Both the position numbers and the translations under genes were made by a program. From Alphaproteobacteria bacterium MedPE-SWcel (GTDB lineage: Bacteria > Pseudomonadota > Alphaproteobacteria > Rhodobacterales > Rhodobacteraceae): a DNA stretch of 64,000 nt. The notes below the pieces were generated by a model that saw nothing but the letters and a program-made list of their open reading frames with translations, searched no databases and was not told the DNA's origin. This document shows, piece by piece, positions 1 through 9,272 of the stretch. The first letter of the stretch is position 1, and every line of letters starts with the position of its first letter. Location of the stretch: the NCBI GenBank assembly GCA_001874255.1, contig MPDC01000005.1:1-64000 (forward strand). Direction: 5' to 3'.

Positions 1-102
1 AAGCTCAGGCGGCGTAAATGAGAACTTGGGGCGGCACGTGAAAGGGACAGGTCCAGTTTGAGAACATGATTCACCCTCGGCACGGGAACGGCGGGGGTGA
101 TC

Positions 103-1275
103 ATGCGGGGGACGGACGAAACGAGCGGGTCGCTGTTCAGCTATGTCGATCTGGAAGAGCGCATTCCGCCGCGACACCCGCTGCGCAAGATCAGACAGGT
201 CGTCAATGACGCGCTCGCCAGCCTCGATGCCGAATTCGAGGCGCTTTACACCGATTTCGGCCGCCCTTCGATTCCACCGGAGCGGCTGATCCGGGCGAGC
301 TTGCTCCAGATCCTGTTCTCGATCCGATCCGAGCGGCAGTTGATGGAGCAGATGAATTACAACCTGATGTTTCGTTGGTTTGTTGGCCTTGGGATCGATG
401 ATCCCGTTTGGGTGCCGACCGTGTTCACGAAGAACCGCGACCGGCTGCTGAGCACGGAGATGTCGCGCAAGGTGATGGCTGCGATCCTGGCTCATCGCGA
501 GATTGCGCCCCTGCTGTCGGACGAGCACTTTTCGGTCGATGGCACGCTGGTCAAGTCATGGGCGTCGATGAAGAGCTACCAGCCCAAGGCCGATGCCGCC
601 CCGCCTGACGATGACGGGCCCGGCGATCCACCCGCCCCGGATACCCCTCTTGAGACCGCGCCTTCCGAGACCCCAGCAGAGACCGACCCGATGCCCCGCA
701 ACACCAAACCTCATCGCAATGCCGAGGTCGACTTCAAGGGCGAGAAGCGCTCGAACGCGACGCATGCCTCGACCACCGATCCGGATGCACGCCTTTACAA
801 GAAATCCCCCGGCACGGGTGCGGTGCTGTGCTTCATGGGCCATGCGTTGATGGAAAACAGGCACGGGTTTGTCGGGCAGGGTGATCTGACCCAGGCCGAC
901 GGTCACGCCGAGCGGCGCGCGGCGCTGGACATGATCCACCGCCATTCCCCCGGATCGACCCGGCGGCTGACGCTGGGTGCCGACAAGGGATATGACGCGG
1001 CCGGGTTCGTCGCCGACCTGAGTCAAGCCTGTGTCACACCCCATGTCGCCCAGAAATCGAGATACTCAGCGATCGACGGGCGCACGACAAGACACGCGGG
1101 ATATTCGCTGTCCCAGAAGCACCGAAAGAAGATCGAGGAATCGTTCGGCTGGGCCAAGACCATCGGAGGCATGGCACAGACCATGTATCGGGGCGTCGAA
1201 CGCGTCCGATCACGCTTCATCCTGACCATGGCCGCCAACAACCTTGCCCGGCTACCGCGGTTGCTGGGGGCATGA
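103..1275 (+). mobile_element. IS5-type DDE transposase
   Basis: Transposase of about 390 residues. The N-terminal part (roughly residues 15-115) is the helical DUF772-type domain of IS5/IS1182-like elements, with the run RLIRASLLQILFSIRSER. A DDE catalytic set can be read: D146 in FSVDGT, D294 in GADKGYD and E345 in EESFGWAK. A low-complexity Pro/Ala/Asp/Thr stretch near residues 165-215 sits between the first and second acidic residues. The ATG at 103 follows a G-rich tract; a GTG six bases earlier (97) is an alternative start. The frame is intact, so the enzyme may be active. I could not find matching terminal inverted repeats on both sides, so the element borders are unknown and the left end may lie outside the window. 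It lies next to the purine-type operon, which may have been moved with it. Confidence 0.9.
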
Positions 1276-1450
1276 CAGGAAAGATGGACCGAAGTGCGAG
1301 CCGCGGACGCGCCGACAGGCATGACCCATCAGACGAACCGGCCCTGATGACAGGACAGCGTTCCGGCTCAGCAACTATTTCAGCAACCTGTTAAATCATC
1401 ACAGAACCCTTCGGCAGAGCGGGTTCACCAAACGCTTACGACATTTCTAC

Positions 1451-1849
1451 TTGGTTGCAACACTCAGCCTAGCCTGCGCACGGGGAACCGTTTCGCGTGT
1501 TCTGAGATCCGAACTAAAAGCATTTTCATGCGTAAGACAGTTCCATAAGGTTAAAGAACTGGCCAACCCGCTGAGAGAACTCTTGTCAAAACTTCCGTAT
1601 TCAACCCAGCCCCAAATATTCATCCTGGCAGGAATGCTGCAACGCCCATCATTTCTACCCTGGATTGCCCGCCATAGTCACAGGCTTGGTTTGACGTGTG
1701 AGACACTTCACCTGGATGCGAGCAAGGCTGTGTTCAAGATAGAAGGGCAAGCCGATCTGATCGACGCATTTGAGGTTGCTTGTCTTCTTGGGCCTTTCGA
1801 TGTTTGGGTTGAGACGATTGAACGCCTTCCTGCGACATCTGAAGGATGA
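1451..1849 (+). CDS. Degenerate acylphosphatase-like small protein
   Basis: Small protein of up to 132 residues. Residues about 56-126 follow the acylphosphatase fold pattern: a beta strand, then AGMLQRPSFLPWIARHSHRLGLT in the place of the G-R-V-Q-G-V-F-F-R loop and first helix, then the closing segment FKIEGQADLIDAFEVACLLGP with the family's typical spacing. The two catalytic residues are missing: the loop arginine aligns with Leu69 and the asparagine of the G-W-V-R-N strand aligns with His87. So it probably does not hydrolyse acyl phosphates; the fold may have been kept for binding. The start is uncertain: only a TTG is available at 1451 and no ATG exists before the domain, so the 5' end may have been replaced by the adjacent IS element. 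The assignment rests on pattern alignment by eye. Confidence 0.5.
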   Translation: MVATLSLACARGTVSRVLRSELKAFSCVRQFHKVKELANPLRELLSKLPYSTQPQIFILAGMLQRPSFLPWIARHSHRLGLTCETLHLDASKAVFKIEGQADLIDAFEVACLLGPFDVWVETIERLPATSEG

Positions 1850-1937
1850 ACGTTTTTTCAGCACGCCGTTGAAGAAATGGGCGATCATCTGATCTTTCTT
1901 AAATATCCGTGGGTCAGCTAGGCCCTTTAATCACACA

Positions 1938-1951
1938 GCGCTGTACAGCGC
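1938..1951. promoter_or_regulatory. 14-bp perfect palindrome upstream of the Rieske operon
   Basis: GCGCTGTACAGCGC is its own reverse complement. It lies about 110 bases before the first ATG of the purine-type operon, in a spot suited to an operator for a dimeric regulator. No regulator gene for the operon is visible in the window. The role is inferred from position and symmetry only. Confidence 0.4.
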
Positions 1952-2060
1952 ATGTCGAGGTCCCTCTGCTCGAGTGTGTTTTCAGGGAACCGGTAAACGC
2001 ATGCGGTTGAGATCCACGCGTCACGTCGGTGATCGCGGAGGGGTTGGGGGACAAAAGAAC

Positions 2061-2702
2061 ATGGCTATTGAAACCGAGGCACGTTGGGTTCCGATTGCAG
2101 TATCTTGTGACATTTTAGACGGAACAGTTATTCCGGCGAGGCTGCCAACGGGTCCCATAGCGGTTTGGAGATCGGCCTCAGGCTCTCTCTACGCGAATGG
2201 AGACCGTTGCCCACATCGGGGGATGCGTTTGTCACAGGGGTTTGTACGGGGTGAAACCCTGTCTTGCATCTATCATGGTTGGCGCTTCGGAGCCGATGGC
2301 GCCTGTCAAAAGATTCCAGCGCACCCCAAAGTCTCGCCCCCCAAAACCATCAATTGTGGTCCTTTACCTGTGACAGAGGCAAATGGGGTTGTCTGGGGGG
2401 CTGCGACGTCACCTGTCGACGCACCTGATCAATTCGTAGGCCATGACGCTCTGCGCAGCCTTGTGGTGGCCGCATCAACAGACGCCATTGCATCAGCCTG
2501 CGAAGGTGAGTGGGTTGGTGAAGCGATTGCAGTGACGCTTGGCGGGCAGAATACGATCTTGCTTTTAAATCCTTATGGGCCAGCCGAGGTCCTCGTGATT
2601 GCCCTGGTCCCGAGAGGGCTTACTGCGCCAGATCTGGTAAGGGTTTCCACCGCCCTTGAGGCCTTGCGGCGCAGCGCCGAAGCTGTGGGAGAGGCGGCAT
2701 GA
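2061..2702 (+). CDS. Stand-alone Rieske [2Fe-2S] protein
   Basis: Protein of 213 residues. The N-terminal half is a Rieske ferredoxin domain with the cluster ligands C50-x-H52 (RCPHRG) and C69-x2-H72 (CIYHGW). Residues about 110-213 form a second region I do not recognise, with no iron-site motif of a Rieske oxygenase. The start is the ATG at 2061, after GGGGGACAAAAGAAC; an upstream in-frame start at 1974 would add 29 unlikely residues. The stop overlaps the next ATG (ATGA), and the next gene encodes an oxygenase catalytic domain that lacks a Rieske domain. I infer that this protein supplies the missing cluster in trans and passes electrons to it. No flavin reductase is encoded nearby, so a shared cellular reductase would be needed. 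Confidence 0.85.
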   Translation: MAIETEARWVPIAVSCDILDGTVIPARLPTGPIAVWRSASGSLYANGDRCPHRGMRLSQGFVRGETLSCIYHGWRFGADGACQKIPAHPKVSPPKTINCGPLPVTEANGVVWGAATSPVDAPDQFVGHDALRSLVVAASTDAIASACEGEWVGEAIAVTLGGQNTILLLNPYGPAEVLVIALVPRGLTAPDLVRVSTALEALRRSAEAVGEAA

Positions 2703-3541
2703 CCCCTGATTCAGTGCGCAACGCATGGTATCCCGTGGGTCTTTTGTCCGACCTGAACCCAGATGGAAAAGAGAGCCTCCTGCTGGGGGAAACGATCACA
2801 ATCTTCGGATCTGATATGGGGGAGCCAAGGGTTGAATGCGGTGGACGCGGTCTTCCCGTTGTGCCGCGGTTTGGCCACCTTTGGACGAGCCTTGGCGCAC
2901 CCGACAAAGACCTCTTCACAATCCCTGAAGCAGATCACCCAGACCGGACCTTGGTCGACGTTGGCGTCGTGCGGGTCAAATGCTCACCGCTGCGCGCGGT
3001 GGAGAATTTCCTCGACATTGCCCATTTTCCCTTTGTTCACACAGATATTCTGGGGGCTGAATCACATCCCGAGGTCAGCGACTACCAGGTTAAGATTCGC
3101 GACGATGTAGATGAGGTCTGGGCGACAAAGGTTGAGTTTTATCAACCACAAGCCGCCAAATCGGCGGGTGGTGGAATCATGACGGAATATATGTACCGAG
3201 TGCCCACGCCTACATGCTCTATTCTGTACAAGACTTGCCCACCGCGCCCCGGGGAATGGGATGTTATTGCCCTTTTTGTGCAACCCCTCACCGAAGACCT
3301 CTGTGATGTTTGGCCTTGGATGGCACTTTTCGACGACGAAAGCGCGATGACGGACCTGATCCATTTCCAGCAGCTGATCTTCCTGCAAGATCGATCTATT
3401 CTGGAAAGCCAGATCCCCAAAAGACTGCCCCTTGATCCCGCAATGGAAACCCCAACGCGGGCTGACCTTACGTCCGTCGCGTATCGGCGTTGGCTCAAGC
3501 GTCAAAATTATACGTATGGCGCGCAATTGGTGGCCGGATGA
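2699..3541 (+). CDS. Rieske-less oxygenase catalytic subunit (NdmC-like)
   Basis: Protein of 280 residues matching the C-terminal, non-haem iron domain of vanillate-demethylase/N-demethylase type Rieske oxygenases. The iron-site segment is E102-N103-F-L-D106-I-A-H109-F-P-F-V-H114, the usual N-x2-D-x2-H-x4-H pattern; a later acidic residue in FLQDRSILESQ (near residue 230) is the likely third ligand. No C-x-H or C-x2-H Rieske motif is present, so the protein is about the length of a catalytic domain alone. NdmC of caffeine degradation (7-methylxanthine N7-demethylase) is also a Rieske-less subunit and works with a GST-like protein; a GST-like gene follows here with an ATGA overlap. A hydroxylation or N-demethylation of a purine-like ring is therefore the leading inference. 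The substrate is not shown by sequence. Confidence 0.8.
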   Translation: MTPDSVRNAWYPVGLLSDLNPDGKESLLLGETITIFGSDMGEPRVECGGRGLPVVPRFGHLWTSLGAPDKDLFTIPEADHPDRTLVDVGVVRVKCSPLRAVENFLDIAHFPFVHTDILGAESHPEVSDYQVKIRDDVDEVWATKVEFYQPQAAKSAGGGIMTEYMYRVPTPTCSILYKTCPPRPGEWDVIALFVQPLTEDLCDVWPWMALFDDESAMTDLIHFQQLIFLQDRSILESQIPKRLPLDPAMETPTRADLTSVAYRRWLKRQNYTYGAQLVAG

Positions 3542-4194
3542 TCCTGTATGATTACATTCTATCCCCGAGTTGCTACAAACTGCGGCTTTTGGCGTCACTG
3601 TTGGATGTGCCGCTTGAGCTGCGCGCGGTCGACTTCCATCCGGGACGCGAACACAAGGGTGCTGCACTTTTAGCCCTCAACCCCGCCGGGTGCCTTCCGA
3701 TCCTTGTGGATGGCGACCTCGTCCTCACAGAAAGTGCGGCGATACTTGCCTATCTAGCAGCCCAAAGCGGCCCCAACTGGCTGGCCGATGGAGATCCACA
3801 GGCCATAGCGCTCCAACAGCAATGGTTGTCGTTTTCTCACCGGCTTGCCGAAGCCTTGGGGGGCGCCAGACTAGTGGAGATGTTGCATTTCGACGGTGAT
3901 CTGGAGGCGCTTCAATCCGACGGGATCGCAGCCTTGCGAGAGTTGGAGGCAGCTCTATTCACACGTCGGATCGCCGGCGGCACCTTCCTTGTGGGAGACA
4001 TGCCTTCAATTGCCGACATCGCTTGTTTTCCATATGTGGCACTGGCCCCTGACGGCAGCATCTCGCTTGATCCTTACCCGTCCATTCGACTCTGGATGCG
4101 GGCTCTGCGCTCCTTGCCCGGGTTCATTGAAATGCCCGGAATTCACCGTCTGCACGAACTGGCCCCTGACCCGTTTGCGAAGGATTTGTCGTGA
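3538..4194 (+). CDS. GST-like protein (NdmE-like position)
   Basis: Protein of 218 residues with a thioredoxin-fold N-terminus (ILYDYILSPSCYKLRLLASLLDVP), the glutathione-site segments GCLPILVDGDLVLTES, and an all-helical C-terminal domain with the GST signature-like G-D-M-P-S-I-A-D-I-A. The start at 3538 overlaps the previous stop as ATGA. It could be a conventional maleylacetoacetate-isomerase-like enzyme. However, there is no ring-cleavage pathway here, and the direct neighbour is a Rieske-less oxygenase. In the NdmCDE N-demethylase the GST-like NdmE has a structural role in the complex, and the same gene pairing here suggests a similar scaffold role. The GST fold is clear; the function is inferred from context. 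Confidence 0.8.
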   Translation: MILYDYILSPSCYKLRLLASLLDVPLELRAVDFHPGREHKGAALLALNPAGCLPILVDGDLVLTESAAILAYLAAQSGPNWLADGDPQAIALQQQWLSFSHRLAEALGGARLVEMLHFDGDLEALQSDGIAALRELEAALFTRRIAGGTFLVGDMPSIADIACFPYVALAPDGSISLDPYPSIRLWMRALRSLPGFIEMPGIHRLHELAPDPFAKDLS

Positions 4195-5558
4195 CCGGTG
4201 TGCTCTTTAAAAACTGTGCCGCAGTCGTCGTTGACTTTGGCAATGGGGCAGAGACCCTGCGACACGTAGATCTGCTGACCGAAGGCTCCGCTATCAGAGC
4301 CATCGGACCAAACCTGAGCGCGTCGGGTGCTATAGTCAAAGACGCGAGCGGTTGGTTCATCTACCCTGGCCTCGTGAACACACATCACCATTTCTTTCAG
4401 ACTTTTGTGCGCAACCGTGCTGATCTGGATTGGACGAAACTGTCTGTGATCGAATGGCTTGACCTGATCTACCCGATTTTCTCGCGCTTGACCGAGGATT
4501 GCTTCTATCACTCGTCCCTCACTGCTATGGCGGAGTTGATCAAACACGGCTGCACCACAGCTATGGATCACCAATATTGCTTCCCACGTCACGCAGGGAA
4601 GCGGCTGATAGATCGCCAGTTTGAGGCAGCAGACCTGCTCGGCCTGCGCTTTCATGCTGGGCGTGGCGGCAACACATTGCCGAAATCCGAAGGGTCCACG
4701 ATCCCCGATGAAATGCTTGAGACCACCGACGAATTCATCGCCGATTGTGAACGGGTCATCGACACCTACCACGACCCAAGCCGTTTCAGTATGCGACAGG
4801 TGGTGGTCGCACCCTGCCAACCCGTCAATTGCTACAAGGACACGATGGTGCAGTCCGTGGCGCTCGCCCGTGACAAGGGCGTTGTTCTGCACACGCATGT
4901 CGGCGAAGGTGAAAGCCCGGTTTTGGAGGCGCGGACAGGGCAGCGCACCGTCGCCTATCTCGAAGACATTGGCTTTGCTGGGCGGGATACGTTCTACGCG
5001 CATTGCTGGGAACTCAGTCATGACGAGCTGAAACGCCTTGCCGCCACTGGCACGGGCGTGTCGCATTGCCCGGAACCGGTGTATCTGGTGGGGGCAGAGA
5101 TCACGGACATCCCAGCGATGCAATCTTTGGGTGTTCGCATGAGCCTTGGCGCAGATGGGGCCGCTTCGAATGACAACTCGAACCTGATGCATTGCGTCCA
5201 CTCGGCCTATATGCTGCAGTGTCTTGCGGCCAGCACCCGCCAGCACCCGGTGCCAAGCCCTGCGACCTTCCTCGACTATGCCACCAAAGGCGGGGCTTCG
5301 GCTCTTGGCCGGGATGACATTGGCCACCTCGCGCCAGGCATGGCGGCTGATCTCTTCGCAATTGATACGCGCCGGATGGACTACGTCGGCACCCGTCACG
5401 ATCCCCTGAGCTTGATCCCAAAGGTCGGAATTGGAAGCCCAACCGACCTGACCATGATCAACGGCCAAATCGTGTGGGAGGACGGCGCATTCACCAATGT
5501 AGACGAACGAGACCTGTTCCAAGACGCGGAACGAGCACTTGCAACACTTGATGATTAG
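4191..5558 (+). CDS. Amidohydrolase, 8-oxoguanine-deaminase-like
   Basis: Metal-dependent deaminase of 455 residues in the TrzN/AtzB/guanine deaminase branch of the amidohydrolase superfamily. The metal site is complete: H65-x-H67 in NTHHHF, H236 in HTHVGEGE with E239, H271 in YAHCWEL, and D322 in LGADGAASND. The N-terminal flow (YPGLVNTHHHFFQTF, then GCTTAMDHQYCFP) is that of 8-oxoguanine deaminases. It differs after strand 6: CPEPVYLVGAEI replaces the usual CPSSN-M-x-L-A-S-G, so the substrate may differ. The start is GTG 4191 in a GTGA overlap with the GST stop. Deamination of an exocyclic amino group on a guanine-like ring fits the nucleoside-type importer downstream. 7-Methylguanine or 8-oxoguanine are possible substrates (inference). 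Confidence 0.8.
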   Translation: MTGVLFKNCAAVVVDFGNGAETLRHVDLLTEGSAIRAIGPNLSASGAIVKDASGWFIYPGLVNTHHHFFQTFVRNRADLDWTKLSVIEWLDLIYPIFSRLTEDCFYHSSLTAMAELIKHGCTTAMDHQYCFPRHAGKRLIDRQFEAADLLGLRFHAGRGGNTLPKSEGSTIPDEMLETTDEFIADCERVIDTYHDPSRFSMRQVVVAPCQPVNCYKDTMVQSVALARDKGVVLHTHVGEGESPVLEARTGQRTVAYLEDIGFAGRDTFYAHCWELSHDELKRLAATGTGVSHCPEPVYLVGAEITDIPAMQSLGVRMSLGADGAASNDNSNLMHCVHSAYMLQCLAASTRQHPVPSPATFLDYATKGGASALGRDDIGHLAPGMAADLFAIDTRRMDYVGTRHDPLSLIPKVGIGSPTDLTMINGQIVWEDGAFTNVDERDLFQDAERALATLDD

Positions 5559-5580
5559 ACCCCAAAAACGGAATATTGCT

Positions 5581-6684
5581 ATGACTGACACTCTCAACCG
5601 CAGAAACTTCATCGCTGGCGCGTCGCTCGCGACGATGGTCGCGACACTCGGCGCGCGTGCCAGTGCCGCTACAGCAGACGATCCCCTGATCGTCACACTT
5701 ATCATTCCCTCACCTGTGGCAGATGTGGGCTGGGGCCACGCGCTTTTTGAGGCGCTGGAAACCGTGAAAGCGGACTATGGCGATGCGATGCAGCTCTCCG
5801 TCATTGAGAACATCTACGAAGGCCCAGATGCTGACCGTATCATGAACAAAGCCGTGGCCGAAGGGACGAAAGTCTTGGTCGCAGGCTCTTTCGGCTACCA
5901 AAACGGAGCGATGCAGATCGCACGACGGAACCCAGATGTGACTGTATTGCACGCCTCGGGCTATATGGTTGCACCGAATTTTTCACCCTTCGCAGCACAG
6001 TACAGCCAAGGCACCTATCTGATGGGTATGGCAGCTGCGGCGCTATCGAAAACAGGTAAGATTGGCTCTGTCTCAGCCTTCGCAATTCCCGAGCTGATCA
6101 CCTCGTTGAACGCCTTTGTGCTTGGCGCACAGCGGATCAACCCCGACATCGAACTGTCGGTTGTCTGGCTAAACTCGTGGTTCGACCCGGCCAAAGCACA
6201 AGAATCGACCGAAGCACTGGTGGCACAAGGGTGCGATGTGCTGTTCTCGAATGCACAGGATACCCCTTCGGTGGTCGCAAAGGCTGAAGAGCTGGGCGTC
6301 TACTCTTTCAATCTTAATTCATCCATGAAGGCCTATGCGCCAAACACCTATCTAGGTTGCGTGCTGACCGATTGGTCGCCATTCTTCCGTGCCTCGATCA
6401 AAGCGCATCTTGAGGGCAGCTTCCAAGGGGCGAATGCTTTCCTCGGCGTGAGCGATGATGTGGTGAACGTCGTGGATTGGAGCCCAGACATCCCTGAAGA
6501 CGTCGTGGCCCAGATCACAGAGGTCGAGGCCGCGATCGCGGATCGGTCCTTCTCTCCCTTCACCGGCCCGATCATGAAGGCTGACGGGTCTGAAGGCGTC
6601 GCGGCAGGCGTCACGATGACCGATGCAGAAGTGATCAGTATGGATTGGCACGTTAAAGGCGTCACCACGCCACTGCCGGGCTGA
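5581..6684 (+). CDS. BMP-family ABC substrate-binding protein, Tat-exported
   Basis: Periplasmic binding protein of 367 residues in the BMP/PnrA/Med family, which binds nucleosides, purines and related compounds. The N-terminus has a twin-arginine signal (NRRNFIAGASLATMVATLGARASA), with cleavage expected after the Ala-x-Ala near residue 28. Internal features are the family type: IENIYEGPDADR, VAGSFGYQNGAMQIARRNPDV, and SQGTYLMGMAAAALSKTGKIG. The start is ATG 5581, since the upstream in-frame ATG at 5539 lies inside the deaminase gene and before the Tat motif. It follows the deaminase by 22 bases and precedes the ATPase by 3, so it belongs to the same operon. It probably captures the operon's N-heterocyclic substrate. 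Confidence 0.88.
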   Translation: MTDTLNRRNFIAGASLATMVATLGARASAATADDPLIVTLIIPSPVADVGWGHALFEALETVKADYGDAMQLSVIENIYEGPDADRIMNKAVAEGTKVLVAGSFGYQNGAMQIARRNPDVTVLHASGYMVAPNFSPFAAQYSQGTYLMGMAAAALSKTGKIGSVSAFAIPELITSLNAFVLGAQRINPDIELSVVWLNSWFDPAKAQESTEALVAQGCDVLFSNAQDTPSVVAKAEELGVYSFNLNSSMKAYAPNTYLGCVLTDWSPFFRASIKAHLEGSFQGANAFLGVSDDVVNVVDWSPDIPEDVVAQITEVEAAIADRSFSPFTGPIMKADGSEGVAAGVTMTDAEVISMDWHVKGVTTPLPG

Positions 6685-6687
6685 CCT

Positions 6688-8199
6688 ATGGTCGAACCCC
6701 TTCTCTCTTTGCGTGGCGTCACAAAGCGCTACGGTACGATCCACGCCAACTCTGGCGTGGATCTTGACGTGATCCCGGGTGCGATCCACGCAATTTTAGG
6801 AGAGAACGGCGCAGGGAAATCGACCCTGATGAAGCTGATCTACGGGGTTCAAACACCTGACGAAGGCTCAATTGAATGGCAGGGGGAGGCAACGCATATC
6901 AGCTCTCCTGCGATGGCGCGACGCCTGGGCATCGGCATGGTTTTTCAGCATTTCTCGCTGTTCGAGACGCTGACTGTCGTTGAAAACGTGTCACTGCTCG
7001 TGCCCGGCAAAAAGAAAGAACTGACCGAGCGCATCTTCGAGCTGGGGAAGGCCTTCGGGCTTGAGGTCGACCCCCTCGCGCATGTCTATTCACTCTCGGT
7101 GGGGGTACGTCAACGGGTCGAGATTATTCGCTGCTTGATGGCAGACCCGAAACTCCTCATCTTGGATGAGCCAACCTCTGTCCTGCCGCCACAATCGGTC
7201 GAACTCCTCTTTGATACGTTTCGCCGACTGTCGGCGCGAGGGGTGTCGATCCTCTTTATCTCCCACAAACTTGAGGAAATCCGCTCTATCTGTACGCACG
7301 CGACAATCCTGCGCGGCGGCAAGGTCATGGGCAATGTCACGCCAAAGGACTTTGACGCGCATGCCTTGGCCACCATGATGATCGGGCACGGCATGTCGAC
7401 TGTGTCGCCTGCCAAACCCGTCGCGCGTGGCGCAAAACAGCTGGAGCTGAACAACCTTTCGCGCGCCTCGGATGACCCATTCGGTGTCTCTCTCAAAGGC
7501 ATCTCGCTCCATGTCCGAGGGGGCGAAATTCTCGGAATCGCGGGGGTTTCCGGCAATGGTCAGTCAGAACTCGCAGCCGTGATCTCAGGGGAAAGATCTT
7601 TACCCAAAACGGTGCAGGGTACCATATCAATGCTGGGGCAAGCCGTTGGCCGGCTCAACCCTGCGGCACGGCGCAAACTGGGCTTTGCATTTGTACCCGA
7701 AGATCGCCTTGGCCAAGGCGCGGTGCCTGAATTGTCACTGATCAAGAACGCGATCCTTACCGCCCATGGCCATGGCATGACCAACAGGGGGATGATCCGG
7801 CGTGCCCGCGCCGAAACCTTCGCCCAAGACTGTATCGTCAGGAACGACGTCCGCACAACCGGCCCCGAGGCTGAGGCTGGCTCGCTTTCAGGTGGAAACC
7901 TGCAGAAATTCATCATTGGACGTGAGCTGGCGCTGGAACCCAAGCTGCTGTTCCTAAACCAACCCACCTGGGGCGTGGATATCGGCGCTGCCACGGCCAT
8001 CCGCAAACGGCTGATCGAGCTGCGGAATTCAGGCTGTGCGATCATTGTGATATCGGAAGAGTTGGAAGAACTTTTTGAGCTGACAGACTATATACAGGTT
8101 CTGAGTGAGGGCCGCCTCAGCCCCCGTTTCTCGACAAACGAGACACGCCCCGAAGACATAGGGCGCGCAATGATTGGCGCGAGTGAGGGATCAGCATAG
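6688..8199 (+). CDS. BMP-type ABC importer ATPase (duplicated)
   Basis: ATPase of 503 residues with two ABC domains in tandem, as in nucleoside importers (NupA/YufO) and sugar importers (RbsA). The first half has a full Walker A (GENGAGKST, residues 38-46), the signature LSVGVRQRVEIIRCL and Walker B LLILDEPTSVL. The second half has the usual degenerate P-loop GVSGNGQSE and a strong signature LSGGNLQKFIIGREL followed by LLFLNQPTWGVD. It starts 3 bases after the binding protein, and its TAG shares one base with the GTG of the first permease. It powers uptake together with the two permeases. Confidence 0.92.
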   Translation: MVEPLLSLRGVTKRYGTIHANSGVDLDVIPGAIHAILGENGAGKSTLMKLIYGVQTPDEGSIEWQGEATHISSPAMARRLGIGMVFQHFSLFETLTVVENVSLLVPGKKKELTERIFELGKAFGLEVDPLAHVYSLSVGVRQRVEIIRCLMADPKLLILDEPTSVLPPQSVELLFDTFRRLSARGVSILFISHKLEEIRSICTHATILRGGKVMGNVTPKDFDAHALATMMIGHGMSTVSPAKPVARGAKQLELNNLSRASDDPFGVSLKGISLHVRGGEILGIAGVSGNGQSELAAVISGERSLPKTVQGTISMLGQAVGRLNPAARRKLGFAFVPEDRLGQGAVPELSLIKNAILTAHGHGMTNRGMIRRARAETFAQDCIVRNDVRTTGPEAEAGSLSGGNLQKFIIGRELALEPKLLFLNQPTWGVDIGAATAIRKRLIELRNSGCAIIVISEELEELFELTDYIQVLSEGRLSPRFSTNETRPEDIGRAMIGASEGSA

Positions 8200-9272
8200 T
8201 GGAATTTCCGAAGCTTGCACGCCGCGAACACGCGTCCGTGTCGGTCCTGATCGCAGCCCCCTTTGTGGCATTCGCAATGGCTGCGGTCAGTAATCTTGTG
8301 CTCTATGCCGCGATTGGCGTGGACCCTTTGGCGGTGTTCAAGGCGATGCTTCTTGACCCATTCACAAGCTATTTCTCATTTTCCGAGATCTTGTTGAAGG
8401 CAGGTCCTCTGCTGTTGATCGCGCAAGGGTTGGCAATTGGCTTCCGGGCCAAGATCTTCAACATCGGCGCAGAAGGGCAGTTCGTGCTGGGCGCCATCTG
8501 CGCCTCTGCAATCCCTGTCTATATGCCGCAAGCCGCAGGCCTCTGGGTCTGGCCCACTATGCTTGTGTTCGGGGCGCTTGGTGGGCTCGCCTGGGCCTCG
8601 ATCACTGCGTTCTGGCGGGTGCGGTTGAACGCGAACGAAATCCTTGTCTCCCTCATGCTGTCCTTCGTGGCGCTACAACTGTTGAACTACCTGTTGCTCG
8701 GGCCTTGGAAGGACCCGATGGGCTTTAATTTCCCACAGTCAGTCATGTTCCCCTTGGATGCTCTTTTGCCCACCCTGCTGCCCGGGACCCGGGTCAACGT
8801 TTCCCTCATCCTGGCCTTTGTCGTGTCTTTTATGGCCTGGGTTTTTGTGCAACGCAGCTTTGCCGGTTACCAACTTGAAGTTGGAGGCTTGGCCCCCAAT
8901 GCCGCGCGCTATGCAGGGTTCTCCCAAAGCGGCGCAGTCTGGATCTCGCTCCTGATTGGGGGTGCGGCTGCGGGGTTAGCCGGCGCTGCCGAGGTTGCCG
9001 GACCGGTCGGACAGCTGCAGCGATCGATCTCAACTGGCTATGGCTATGCTGGGATTATCGTGGCCTATCTGGGTGGCCTGCACCCGATCGGTATCATTTT
9101 CTCCGCATTCCTGATGGCGACGCTCTATATTGGCGGAGACAACGCGATGGTGTCAGCCGGCCTGCCGATTGCGGCCGTCAACGTTTTTCAGGGAAGTTTG
9201 CTGCTAGCTTACCTGATCGCGGTGACTTTCGTAAGACGCAAGCTGATCTGGCCAAAAAGGGCACCCGCATGA
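8199..9272 (+). CDS. BMP-type ABC importer permease 1
   Basis: Integral membrane protein of 357 residues with about ten hydrophobic segments, in the YufP/NupP branch of the branched-chain-type permease family. Typical elements are FRAKIFNIGAEGQFVLGAICAS, the motif of this permease class, and the coupling segment YQLEVGGLAPNAARYAGFS. The start is a GTG that shares one base with the TAG of the ATPase gene, so translation is probably coupled. The stop overlaps the next ATG (ATGA). Confidence 0.9.
   Translation: MEFPKLARREHASVSVLIAAPFVAFAMAAVSNLVLYAAIGVDPLAVFKAMLLDPFTSYFSFSEILLKAGPLLLIAQGLAIGFRAKIFNIGAEGQFVLGAICASAIPVYMPQAAGLWVWPTMLVFGALGGLAWASITAFWRVRLNANEILVSLMLSFVALQLLNYLLLGPWKDPMGFNFPQSVMFPLDALLPTLLPGTRVNVSLILAFVVSFMAWVFVQRSFAGYQLEVGGLAPNAARYAGFSQSGAVWISLLIGGAAAGLAGAAEVAGPVGQLQRSISTGYGYAGIIVAYLGGLHPIGIIFSAFLMATLYIGGDNAMVSAGLPIAAVNVFQGSLLLAYLIAVTFVRRKLIWPKRAPA

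Noticed and set aside
1-1450. Terminal inverted repeats for the IS5-type element
   Set aside because: No matching pair could be found between the left flank (1-102) and the right flank (1276-1450), so element borders were not called.
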